A stretch of DNA of 64,000 nucleotides. Origin: Dethiothermospora halolimnae. GTDB taxonomy: Bacteria > Bacillota > Clostridia > Tissierellales > VENL01. The DNA lies in contig NZ_JBAKFX010000007.1 of NCBI RefSeq assembly GCF_037577855.1, forward strand, positions 1 to 64,000, read 5' to 3'. Numbering within the stretch: position 1 is the first letter of the stretch; every line of letters begins with the position of its first letter. Below are positions 53,872-61,455 of this stretch, piece after piece. The translations under genes were made by a program, and so were the position numbers. The notes beneath the pieces were generated by a model. The model was given only the letters and a program-made list of their open reading frames with translations. It ran no database searches and had not been told where the DNA came from.

Positions 53872-54609
53872 GAATGGGTAAAGAAGAAAGAAGAAATATA
53901 AAAGCAGAGAACTTAAAGTAAAGAATAAAGAATAGAGAATAAAGAATAGATAAGGAAACCTTCGACTTGGTCGAAGCTATAGATTTTTATGTTGTTGGGG
54001 GATTCGTAATCCCTCAACCAATAAAACTAGAGAAGGTCAAAAACTGGAGGATTACGAATCCCCCAGTAACAAAATATGTAGGAACTAGGCATACCTAGTC
54101 CTCCGCCCTTTTATTAAATAAGAATGGGTAAAGAAGAAAGAAGAAATATAAAAGCAGAGAACTTAAAGTAAAGAATAAAGAATAGAGAATAAAGAATAGA
54201 TAAGGAAACCTTCGACTGAAGTCGAAGCTATAGACTTTTATGTTGTTGGGGGATTCGTAATCCCTCAACCAATAAAACTAGAGAAGGTCAAAAACTGGGG
54301 GATTACGAATCCCCCAGTAACAAAATATGTAGGAACTAGGCATACCTAGTCCTCCCGCCCTTTTATTAAATAAGAATGGGTAAAGAAGAAAGAAGAAATA
54401 TAAAAGCAGAGAACTTAAAGTAAAGAATAAAGAATAGAGAATAAAGAATAGATAAGGAAACCTTCGACTGAAGTCGAAGCTATAGACTTTTATGTTGTTG
54501 GGGGATTCGTAATCCCTCAACCAATAAAACTAGAGAAGGTCAAAAACTGGGGGATTACGAATTCCCCAGTAACAAAATATGTAGGGACTAGGCATGCCTA
54601 GTCCTCCGC
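53861..54609. repeat. Three tandem copies of a 250-bp composite repeat
   Basis: Units start at 53861, 54111 and 54363 (lengths 250, 252 and about 247) with the same order: TTATTAAATAAGAATGGGTA, AAGAAAGAAGAAATATAAAA, AAAGAATAAAGAATAG words, CTTCGACT/AGTCGAAG hairpin, GTTGGGGGATT/AATCCCTCAAC hairpin, AATAAAACTAGAGAAGGTCA, a TACTGGGGGATT/AATCCCCCAGTA inverted pair, and a GGAACTAGGCATACCTAGTC palindrome. The copies are nearly identical, so the amplification looks recent. The first unit overlaps the end of hemA. Confidence 0.88.
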
Positions 54610-54757
54610 CCTGTTAAGTGGAGGGAAAGGGCCAAAAATAAAGCTAATAAAAAGAACAAAACTAACTGTTTACCAAAAAAATACGAAACAACACAATTTA
54701 TAATTTAAAATTTACAATTTAAAATTCCGAAGCACCGCTTCGGCCAACGGGGTGTTA
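54610..54757. repeat. CCGAAGC-type leader in front of the precorrin-2 dehydrogenase gene
   Basis: The AAAGGGCCAAAAATAAAGCT and ACACAATTTATAATTTAAAA modules end in CCGAAGC-ACC-GCTTCGG (54727-54743) and ACGGGGTG (54747-54754), the ribosome site of the next gene. Confidence 0.75.
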
Positions 54758-54764
54758 TGTAAAA

Positions 54765-55364
54765 ATGTTTTACCCAATAATGTTAAATATAGAAAATAAA
54801 AAAATAACAATAATAGGTGGAGGAAAAGTTGCTTTAAGAAAGACTAAAAAACTTCTACAATTCAACAAAAATATAACTGTTATAAGCCCTTATTTCCACG
54901 AACAATTTAAAAATATAAAAAACATAAACTTAATAAAAAAAAAATATAAAGAAGAACATATTAAAGGTTCTTTTTTAGTATTTGGAGCAACATCTGACCA
55001 TAGTATAAATAAAAAGATAGCAGAGGATTGTAAAAAAAATGATATCCTCTGCAATATAGTTGACAGTAAAGAACTATCAGAGTTTATAATACCATCTAGT
55101 ATAAAAAGGGGAGACTTGACAATATCCGTATCAACAATGGGAAAAAGTCCTTCGTTATGTAAAAAAATAAGAAAAGATTTAGAAAAGAAATATACCGATG
55201 AATATGATGAATATATAAAATTATTAGGAGATATTAGGGAACTTGTTTTAAAGAAATGTGATGACAAAATTAAAAGAAGAGAAATATTAAATGAAATAAT
55301 AAATCTTAATATAGAAGACCTTAAAAAAAGGAGAGAAATATATGAAAATAGTAGTAGGATCTAG
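54765..55364 (+). CDS. Precorrin-2 dehydrogenase (siroheme synthase N-terminal type)
   Basis: Oxidises precorrin-2 to sirohydrochlorin with NAD. Features of the Met8/CysG N-terminal fold: YPIMLNIENKKITIIGGGKV, ALRKTKKLL, FGATSDHSINKKIAEDC, CNIVDSKELSEFIIPS with the conserved catalytic Asp, GDLTISVSTMGKSPSLCKKI. 199 residues. It also may act as ferrochelatase. Overlaps hemC by 23 nt. The separate protein, not fused to CobA, is the usual Firmicute arrangement. Confidence 0.93.
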   Translation: MFYPIMLNIENKKITIIGGGKVALRKTKKLLQFNKNITVISPYFHEQFKNIKNINLIKKKYKEEHIKGSFLVFGATSDHSINKKIAEDCKKNDILCNIVDSKELSEFIIPSSIKRGDLTISVSTMGKSPSLCKKIRKDLEKKYTDEYDEYIKLLGDIRELVLKKCDDKIKRREILNEIINLNIEDLKKRREIYENSSRI

Positions 55365-56247
55365 GGGTAGTAAATTAGCCCTTATACAAAGTAATTGGGT
55401 TGTAGATAGTCTAAAGAAAGAATACCCTGATATGGAGTTTGAAATAAAGGTCATAAAAACGAAGGGGGATAGAATCAAAGATGTGGCCTTAGATAAGATA
55501 GGAGATAAGGGGTTATTTGTTAGGGAGATAGAAAAGGAACTGTTAGATGGAAGTATAGATATAGCTGTTCATAGTATGAAGGACATGCCATCGGAAACTC
55601 CAGAAAATCTTATGTTTGTAGATATACCAAAAAGGGAAGACCCAAGGGATGTACTTATATTAAAAGAAGGATATAACTCAATAGAGGATATACCTAAGGG
55701 AGGTAAAATAGGTACAGGAAGTAAAAGAAGGAAGTATCAGATACTAAAACATAGACCGGATTTAAATGTTTTACCCATTAGGGGAAATATAGGAACTAGA
55801 ATAAATAAGATAGAGACAGAAAATCTAGACGGAGTAATACTAGCAGCGGCGGGGGTATTAAGACTAGGTTGGGAAGATAGAATATCAATGTATATACCAC
55901 CAAATATTATATTACCGGCACCGGCTCAAGGAGCTTTAGCTATAGAGATTAGAGAGAATAGAGAAGATTTAAAAGAAATGTTAAATAGCATAAAAGATGA
56001 AAAATCAAATATACAAGTTAAAAGTGAGAGGGCATTTTTAAAAGGGGTAAATGGTAGTTGTCATATACCTATAGGTGCCTACTGTATAGTAGAGGGAGAT
56101 AATATAACCTTAGAAGGTTTATTTGGAGATGAAGATGGAAAATGTATAGTAAGGGATACTATTAAGGGAAAAATTGGAGAGGAAAAGGAATTAGGTTATA
56201 AATTGGCTGATAAAATCCTTAAGGAGATTGATAAAGATGAAAGGTAA
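55342..56247 (+). CDS. hemC: Porphobilinogen deaminase (hydroxymethylbilane synthase)
   Basis: Polymerises four porphobilinogens into hydroxymethylbilane. Features: IVVGSRGSKLALIQSNWVV, KGLFVREIEKELLDGSIDIA, HSMKDMPSE, GTGSKRRKYQI, RGNIGTRINKIE, and the cofactor-attachment Cys in GVNGSCHIPIGAY. 301 residues. Starts inside the end of the dehydrogenase gene and overlaps the cobA-hemD fusion. Confidence 0.96.
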   Translation: MKIVVGSRGSKLALIQSNWVVDSLKKEYPDMEFEIKVIKTKGDRIKDVALDKIGDKGLFVREIEKELLDGSIDIAVHSMKDMPSETPENLMFVDIPKREDPRDVLILKEGYNSIEDIPKGGKIGTGSKRRKYQILKHRPDLNVLPIRGNIGTRINKIETENLDGVILAAAGVLRLGWEDRISMYIPPNIILPAPAQGALAIEIRENREDLKEMLNSIKDEKSNIQVKSERAFLKGVNGSCHIPIGAYCIVEGDNITLEGLFGDEDGKCIVRDTIKGKIGEEKELGYKLADKILKEIDKDER

Positions 56248-57739
56248 AGTTTATCTTATAGGGGCAGGACCAGGGGATTATAAGTTACTTACTTTAAAGG
56301 CTCTTGAAGTAATTAGACAATCGGATGTTATAGTTTATGATAGACTAGCAAATAAGAAAATATTAAAGGAAGCTAAAAAGAGTTGTGAATTCATATATGT
56401 AGGGAAAAAATCCAGTGACCATACAATGAAGCAGAAAGATATAAATCAGCTATTATGTAATAAAGCTAAGGAAGGAAAAATCGTAGCAAGGCTAAAGGGG
56501 GGAGACCCCTATGTATTTGGTAGGGGTGGAGAAGAAGGGGAAATTCTTTATGATAATAATGTGGATTTTGAAGTAATTCCGGGAATAACATCTGCCATAG
56601 GAGGTTTATGCTATGGCGGAATACCAATAACCCATAGGGATTTTGCATCATCATTTCATGTTATAACTGGACATTTAAAAGATGATAAAAAGGAGCTTAA
56701 TTGGAAAGCTTTAGCTAGTTTAGATGGAACATTAGTATTTTTAATGGGGATGAAAAATCTAAAAAATATAACGGAAAATCTAATTAAAAATGGTAAAACC
56801 AAAGATACAGAAGTGGCAATAATAAACTGGGCAACAAGATATAATCAAAAAGTTTTAACGGGCAATTTAGAAAATATATATGATAAGGTACAAGAAGAGG
56901 GAATAAAACCACCATCCCTTATAGTGATCGGAGGTGTAGTATCTCTAAGGGATAAATTAAGCTTCTTTGATAAAAAGCCTTTACTGGGTAAAAATATAGT
57001 GGTAACTAGGGCTAGAGCCCAAAGTAGTAGCTTAGTAAAGAAAATAATGGACCTAGGGGGAAATCCAATAGAGTTTCCAACTATAAGAATTAAAGAAATA
57101 AATCCTAATAAAGATTTAGAAGACAAGATAAACAATATTGGGAATTATGATTATGTAATATTTACAAGCATAAATGGTGTTGATATATTTTTTAATAGGT
57201 TATTGAATATGGGATATGATAGTAGAAAATTAGGAAATATAAAAGTAGTTGCCATAGGGCCTAAAACATCAAAAGCCCTTAAGAAGTATGGAATAATACC
57301 GGATATCATACCTGAAAAGTATGTTGCAGAAAATATATATGAAAGTCTTAGTAAGAATTTAAATAGTAATAATAAAGTACTTATCCCAAGATCATCAAAT
57401 GCCAGAAGTTATCTTGTGGATAAACTAAATGAGGTATGTTATGTAGATGAAGTAAAAACATATGATACAGTTTTAGGAGATGGAAACAAGGAAGAAATGT
57501 ATAGTTTCCTTCAAAATAATGAAATAGACTACATAACATTCACAAGTTCATCCACAGTTAAAAACTTTATATCTATTATTGGAGAAGAAAATGTGGATAA
57601 ACTTAAAAGTACAAAACTAATATCAATAGGCCCAATAACTTCAGAAACAATAGAAAACTTTGGACTAAAAGTTTATAGGGAAGCAGAGGAGTATACAATT
57701 GAGGGAGTTTTGAAAACAATTATAAATTGTAAATTATAA
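56237..57739 (+). CDS. Uroporphyrinogen-III C-methyltransferase fused to uroporphyrinogen-III synthase
   Basis: Bifunctional protein. Residues 1-240 are the SAM-dependent SUMT (CobA): VYLIGAGPGDYKLLTLKALE, VIVYDRLAN, VARLKGGDPYVFGRGGEE, VIPGITSAIGGLCYGGIPIT. Residues about 250-500 are HemD: KNIVVTRARAQSSSL, YDYVIFTSINGVDIFFNRL, VAIGPKTSKALK, ITFTSSSTVKNFI. It closes the macrocycle and makes precorrin-2. ATG 56237 follows AAGGAGATTG. Common fusion in Clostridia, giving direct channelling to the corrinoid/siroheme branch. Confidence 0.95.
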   Translation: MKGKVYLIGAGPGDYKLLTLKALEVIRQSDVIVYDRLANKKILKEAKKSCEFIYVGKKSSDHTMKQKDINQLLCNKAKEGKIVARLKGGDPYVFGRGGEEGEILYDNNVDFEVIPGITSAIGGLCYGGIPITHRDFASSFHVITGHLKDDKKELNWKALASLDGTLVFLMGMKNLKNITENLIKNGKTKDTEVAIINWATRYNQKVLTGNLENIYDKVQEEGIKPPSLIVIGGVVSLRDKLSFFDKKPLLGKNIVVTRARAQSSSLVKKIMDLGGNPIEFPTIRIKEINPNKDLEDKINNIGNYDYVIFTSINGVDIFFNRLLNMGYDSRKLGNIKVVAIGPKTSKALKKYGIIPDIIPEKYVAENIYESLSKNLNSNNKVLIPRSSNARSYLVDKLNEVCYVDEVKTYDTVLGDGNKEEMYSFLQNNEIDYITFTSSSTVKNFISIIGEENVDKLKSTKLISIGPITSETIENFGLKVYREAEEYTIEGVLKTIINCKL

Positions 57740-58024
57740 ATTTTAAATTAAAAGATACGGAAGCTATGCTTCCTTGTATGTAGGGCTTGAATATATTCAA
57801 GCCTCCCACCCTGTAAAGTGGTGGGAAAGGGCCGAAAATAAAGCTAATAAAAAGAACAAAACTAACTGTTCACCAAAAAAACACGAAACACCACAATTTA
57901 TAATTTGAAATTTACAATTTAAAATTCCGAAGGCGATCCAAGGCAAAAACTTTGGAACCACCAAAACTAATAATTAACAATTAAAAATTAACAATTCCGA
58001 AGCAACCGCTTCGGCAAAGGGGTG
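57740..58024. repeat. Repeat mosaic before hemB ending in its ribosome site
   Basis: Palindrome GGCTTGAATATATTCAAGCC (57784-57803), CCCACC/GGTGGG (57805-57825, a compensated variant of CCCGCC/GGCGGG), AAAGGGCCGAAAATAAAGCT module, ACACCACAATTTATAATTTG module, CCGAAGC-AACC-GCTTCGG (57997-58014; first arm 57997-58003) and AAAGGGGTG (58016-58024). Confidence 0.8.
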
Positions 58025-58035
58025 TTACTATAAAA

Positions 58036-59013
58036 ATGAAAATAACTAAAAGACCTAGAAGGCTAAGGGCAAATAAAGCAATAAGAGATCTAATAAGGGA
58101 AACTAAAATAACTCCAGATGATTTAGTTTATCCCATATTTGTAGTTGAAGGCAAAAATAGAAAAGAAGAAATATCCACATTAAAGGGAAACTATCACTTA
58201 TCAGTAGATATGTTATATGAAGAAGTAAAAGAGATAAGGGATTGTGGTATAAAGTCGTTACTTATATTTGGCATACCAGATAATAAGGATTGCCTTGGAA
58301 CAGAATCCTATAGCGACAATGGCATAGTCCAAAGAGCTGTAAGAGAGATTAAGAAAAATTATAAAGATATGTATATAATAACTGATATATGTATGTGCCA
58401 ATATACAGATCACGGCCATTGTGGAATATTAACAGAAGAAGGGATTATAGACAATGATGAAACTCTAGACTACCTTGGAAAGATAGCTGTAAGTCATGCC
58501 AAAGCTGGAGCTGATATGGTGGCACCATCGGATATGATGGATGCAAGGATTGGTTATATAAGGAAACAGTTAGACAAAGAGGGATATAGTAATATCCCCA
58601 TAATGGCCTATAGTGCAAAATATGCATCAAGTTTTTATGGTCCATTTAGAGCTGCGGCCCACTCAGCACCATCCTTTGGAGATAGAAAGACCTATCAAAT
58701 GGATCCAGCAAATGGCGATGAGGCCCTTAGGGAAGTCCAACTGGATATAGAAGAAGGAGCCGATATAGTTATGGTTAAGCCGGCACTACCATACTTGGAT
58801 ATAATAAGAAGAATAAAGGATAACCACAACATTCCAATAGCAGCCTATAATGTAAGTGGAGAATACTCAATGTTAAGAACGGCAGTGGATACTGGACTAT
58901 TAAGTGAAGATGCAATAATAGAAGCCTTAACCTCAATAAAAAGAGCAGGAGCAGATATTATTATTACCTACTTTGCAAAAGAAATCTGTAAACAATTGAG
59001 AATTGACAGTTGA
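58036..59013 (+). CDS. hemB: Porphobilinogen synthase (delta-aminolevulinate dehydratase)
   Basis: Condenses two 5-aminolevulinates. Zinc-type active site with the three Cys of TDICMCQYTDHGHCG, Schiff-base Lys in AYSAKYASSFYGPFR and second Lys in MVKPALPYLDI. 325 residues. The last residues (LRIDS and TGA) are written by TTGAGAATTGACAGTTGA, which matches the dispersed TTGACAATGGACAGTT element, so this stop too seems repeat-derived. Confidence 0.96.
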   Translation: MKITKRPRRLRANKAIRDLIRETKITPDDLVYPIFVVEGKNRKEEISTLKGNYHLSVDMLYEEVKEIRDCGIKSLLIFGIPDNKDCLGTESYSDNGIVQRAVREIKKNYKDMYIITDICMCQYTDHGHCGILTEEGIIDNDETLDYLGKIAVSHAKAGADMVAPSDMMDARIGYIRKQLDKEGYSNIPIMAYSAKYASSFYGPFRAAAHSAPSFGDRKTYQMDPANGDEALREVQLDIEEGADIVMVKPALPYLDIIRRIKDNHNIPIAAYNVSGEYSMLRTAVDTGLLSEDAIIEALTSIKRAGADIIITYFAKEICKQLRIDS

Positions 59014-59527
59014 CAATGGACAGTTAACGAAACCGTCGAATGAATTCGATGCTACAATTGTATGTAAGGCCTGAATATATTCAGTTCCCCCGCCCTTTTT
59101 ATTAAAGAAGAATGGGTAAAGAAGAAAGAAGAAATATGATGATACAGAAGCTATGTTTCCTCATGTGTAGGGACAGGGCATGCCCTGTCCTCCTGCCCTG
59201 CTAAGTGGCGGGAAAGGGCCGAAAATAAAGCTAATAAAAAGAACAAAACTAACTAATCACAAAAAAATACGAAACAACATCAATTTACAATTTAAAATTT
59301 CGTTGTTGGGGGATTCGTAATCCCCCAACCAATAAAACTAGAGAAGGTGAAAAACTGGGGGATTACGAATCCCCCAGTAACGAAGACATAAAACCAATTT
59401 ATAATTTAAAATTTACAATTTAAAATTCCGAAGCTGCGGAATAAAACAAAAATTAAGAACCCACCAAAACTAACAATTAACAATTAAAAATTAACAATTC
59501 CGAAGCAATCGCTTCGGGAAAGGGGTG
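58996..59527. repeat. Repeat mosaic hemB-hemL ending in the hemL ribosome site
   Basis: TTGACAGTTGACAATGGACA fragment from within the hemB end; GTCGAAT/ATTCGAT hairpin (about 59032-59051); GGCCTGAATATATTCAG palindrome (59068 on); TTATTAAAGAAGAATGGGTA module (59099 on); GGACAGGGCATGCCCTGTCC (59171-59190); GTTGGGGGATT hairpin (59305-59329); AATAAAACTAGAGAAGGTGA and TACTGGGGGATT-like inverted pair; then CCGAAGC-AATC-GCTTCGG (59500-59517) and AAAGGGGTG (59519-59527). Confidence 0.8.
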
Positions 59528-59538
59528 CTAAAATACAA

Positions 59539-60837
59539 ATGAAAAACGGAAAATCAACAAAACTATATAAAGAAGCTCAAAACTATATTCCAGGGGGAGT
59601 AAACAGTCCTGTTAGGGCTTTTAAATCTGTAGGACTAGACCCTATATTTATAGACAGAGCAGAAGGGAGTAAAATATATGATGTGGATGGAAATGAATAT
59701 ATAGACTATATATGTTCATGGGGTCCCCTTATACTTGGACATAGTAATAAAGAAGTATTAGAAGGAGTAGAAGATATACTTAAAAAGGGAACAAGCTATG
59801 GAGTACCAGCTCCAATAGAAGTGGACATGGCAAAGGAAATAGTAGAAGCATTTCCTTCTATAGACATGGTTAGAATGGTAAATTCAGGAACAGAGGCTAC
59901 AATGAGTGCATTAAGGGTGGCAAGGGCATATACAAAGAGAAATAAAATATTAAAATTTGAAGGATGCTATCATGGTCATTCCGATTCCCTACTAGTAAAA
60001 TCAGGGTCAGGTGCATTAACCTTTGGGGTACCAACAAGTCCAGGTGTACCAGAGGATGTGGTTAAAGATACATTAGTTTGTAAATACAATGATATAAATT
60101 CTGTAAAAGAAGCCTTTAATAATAACAAAGACGAGATAGCAGCAGTTATTATAGAACCGGTTGCTGGAAATATGGGGGTAGTTCCCCCAATGGAAGAATT
60201 TTTATCTGATTTAAGAAAACTAACAGAAGAAAATGGTACTGTACTTATATTTGATGAAGTAATAACAGGGTTTAGACTATCCTATGGAGGAGCCCAAGAA
60301 CATTTTGGCATAGAACCAGATATGACTTGCCTTGGTAAGATAATAGGTGGCGGACTTCCAGTTGGAGCCTATGGTGGAAAAAAAGAAATAATGGAAATGG
60401 TATCTCCAGTGGGTTCAGTATATCAGGCGGGAACCCTATCGGGAAATCCGCTGGCCATGCATATGGGATATAAGACAATAAATATATTAAAAAATAATAA
60501 AGATATATATGTGGAGATGGAAAATAAGGCTAAAAGATTAGAAGAAGGATTTAATAGTAATATTGAAAAGTTAGGGATAGATGCCCATGTTAGTAGGATA
60601 AAAGGAATGACATGTTTATTCTTTGCTACGGGACCGATGACCAATTATGATGATGTATCAAGATGTGATACAGATAAATATGCTATATATTTTAGAGAAA
60701 TGCTAAAACAAGGTATTCTTGTTCCTCCAGCACAGTTTGAAGGAATATTTTTATCCACTGCCCATACTTACGATCAAATAGAGAAAACTATAGAAGCTAA
60801 TTATTATGCCCTTGAAAAGGCATTTAATTTAAAATAG
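59539..60837 (+). CDS. hemL: Glutamate-1-semialdehyde 2,1-aminomutase
   Basis: PLP enzyme converting glutamate-1-semialdehyde to 5-aminolevulinate, the step after HemA. Features: YIPGGVNSPVRAFKSVG, MVNSGTEATMSALRVAR, CYHGHSDSLLVKSGSGALT, ILIFDEVITGFRL-type (LIFDEVITGFRLSYGG), and PLP Lys in CLGKIIGGGLPVGAYGG. 432 residues. Last gene of the tetrapyrrole cluster; a strong terminator follows. Confidence 0.97.
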   Translation: MKNGKSTKLYKEAQNYIPGGVNSPVRAFKSVGLDPIFIDRAEGSKIYDVDGNEYIDYICSWGPLILGHSNKEVLEGVEDILKKGTSYGVPAPIEVDMAKEIVEAFPSIDMVRMVNSGTEATMSALRVARAYTKRNKILKFEGCYHGHSDSLLVKSGSGALTFGVPTSPGVPEDVVKDTLVCKYNDINSVKEAFNNNKDEIAAVIIEPVAGNMGVVPPMEEFLSDLRKLTEENGTVLIFDEVITGFRLSYGGAQEHFGIEPDMTCLGKIIGGGLPVGAYGGKKEIMEMVSPVGSVYQAGTLSGNPLAMHMGYKTINILKNNKDIYVEMENKAKRLEEGFNSNIEKLGIDAHVSRIKGMTCLFFATGPMTNYDDVSRCDTDKYAIYFREMLKQGILVPPAQFEGIFLSTAHTYDQIEKTIEANYYALEKAFNLK

Positions 60838-60854
60838 ATAGATATATATATAAT

Positions 60855-60894
60855 AAAAAGGATAAGCTAGATATCTAGCTTATCCTTTTTATTT
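60855..60894 (+). terminator. Terminator of the tetrapyrrole cluster
   Basis: GGATAAGCTAG (60860-60870) and CTAGCTTATCC (60875-60885) pair perfectly with A/T extensions and a T-run. The same 11-bp stem recurs at 62786-62811. Confidence 0.9.
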
Positions 60895-61190
60895 TGTAGC
60901 TCAACTTATTAAGTAAAAAAATTCATTATAAATTGCTTGATATTCACATAAAAATATGGTAAAATGATACACATAACACACTATATAGTAAAAGTTTTAA
61001 AGTGGACAAGCAAAAGAATTTGTGAATATAATTTTAAAGTTGATTATAAAGGAATCTGATTATAAAGAATTTTTTATTAGCTATCTAATTCAATGATTTC
61101 TATACCTTGCACTCTGCACAGAATAAAGAAGCACAAAGTGGACTTTATTCTTATAAAGTAGAAGGATTCCTTTTAATAAAAACTTAAAAT
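60895..61190 (+). promoter_or_regulatory. Promoter and leader of the RiPP cassette
   Basis: TTGATA (60937-60942), a 17-bp spacer and TAAAAT (60960-60965) make the best promoter candidate, giving a leader of about 235 nt. The leader includes an AACAAAG-family hairpin with its TGCACTCTGCACA lead-in (about 61107-61151). Confidence 0.55.
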
Positions 61191-61206
61191 GAGGGGAGGC
61201 ATACAA

Positions 61207-61311
61207 ATGAAAGACAAAAAGAAATTATTAAATATGAAAACTTCAAGTAAGAAGAACTATGGATGTGGTCATACAATAGTAGTTTTCGCTCCAGATGTAT
61301 ATCACTGCTAA
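61207..61311 (+). CDS. RiPP precursor peptide (34 residues, two Cys in core)
   Basis: A small open reading frame with a strong ribosome site GAGGGGAGG 7 nt before ATG, directly upstream of a radical SAM maturase. The N-terminal half (MKDKKKLLNMKTSSKKN) is basic and leader-like; the C-terminal half (YGCGHTIVVFAPDVYHC) is hydrophobic with Cys20, Cys34 at the very end, His22, His33, Tyr18 and Tyr32. Such a layout suggests a Cys-to-alpha/beta-carbon thioether (sactipeptide or ranthipeptide) or another radical crosslink, but the bond type cannot be read from sequence. I do not recognise the family. Confidence 0.75.
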   Translation: MKDKKKLLNMKTSSKKNYGCGHTIVVFAPDVYHC

Positions 61312-61320
61312 TTGGCACAA

Positions 61321-61353
61321 AAAAAGTGTATTCGTTTTACGAATACACTTTTT
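61321..61353 (+). terminator. Attenuator hairpin between precursor and maturase
   Basis: AAAAAGTGTATTCGT and its exact complement ACGAATACACTTTTT enclose TTT: a 15-bp perfect stem ending in T, 9 nt past the precursor stop and about 100 nt before the maturase. Partial termination here would give more precursor than enzyme. Confidence 0.85.
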
Positions 61354-61455
61354 CACATAATTTCAGAAAGAATAACTATACATATTATTTAAGTAAGAGT
61401 TTAGTGAAAGTATTATAATAAATTTTTAATAATATTATTAAATGGAGATGAAATT

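Noticed and set aside
54278..54520. 80-codon minus-strand frame in the hemA downstream repeats
   Set aside because: It lies entirely in the triplicated 250-bp repeat, so its sequence is dictated by the hairpins; no ribosome site.
53861..54609. Possible CRISPR or insertion sequence
   Set aside because: Units of 250 bp without unique spacers and without any transposase-like frame; it is a composite non-coding tandem repeat.
61207..61311. Precursor as a member of a named RiPP family such as SCIFF or Clo7bot
   Set aside because: It has only two Cys and no repeated Cys pattern like those families, so I leave the family open.
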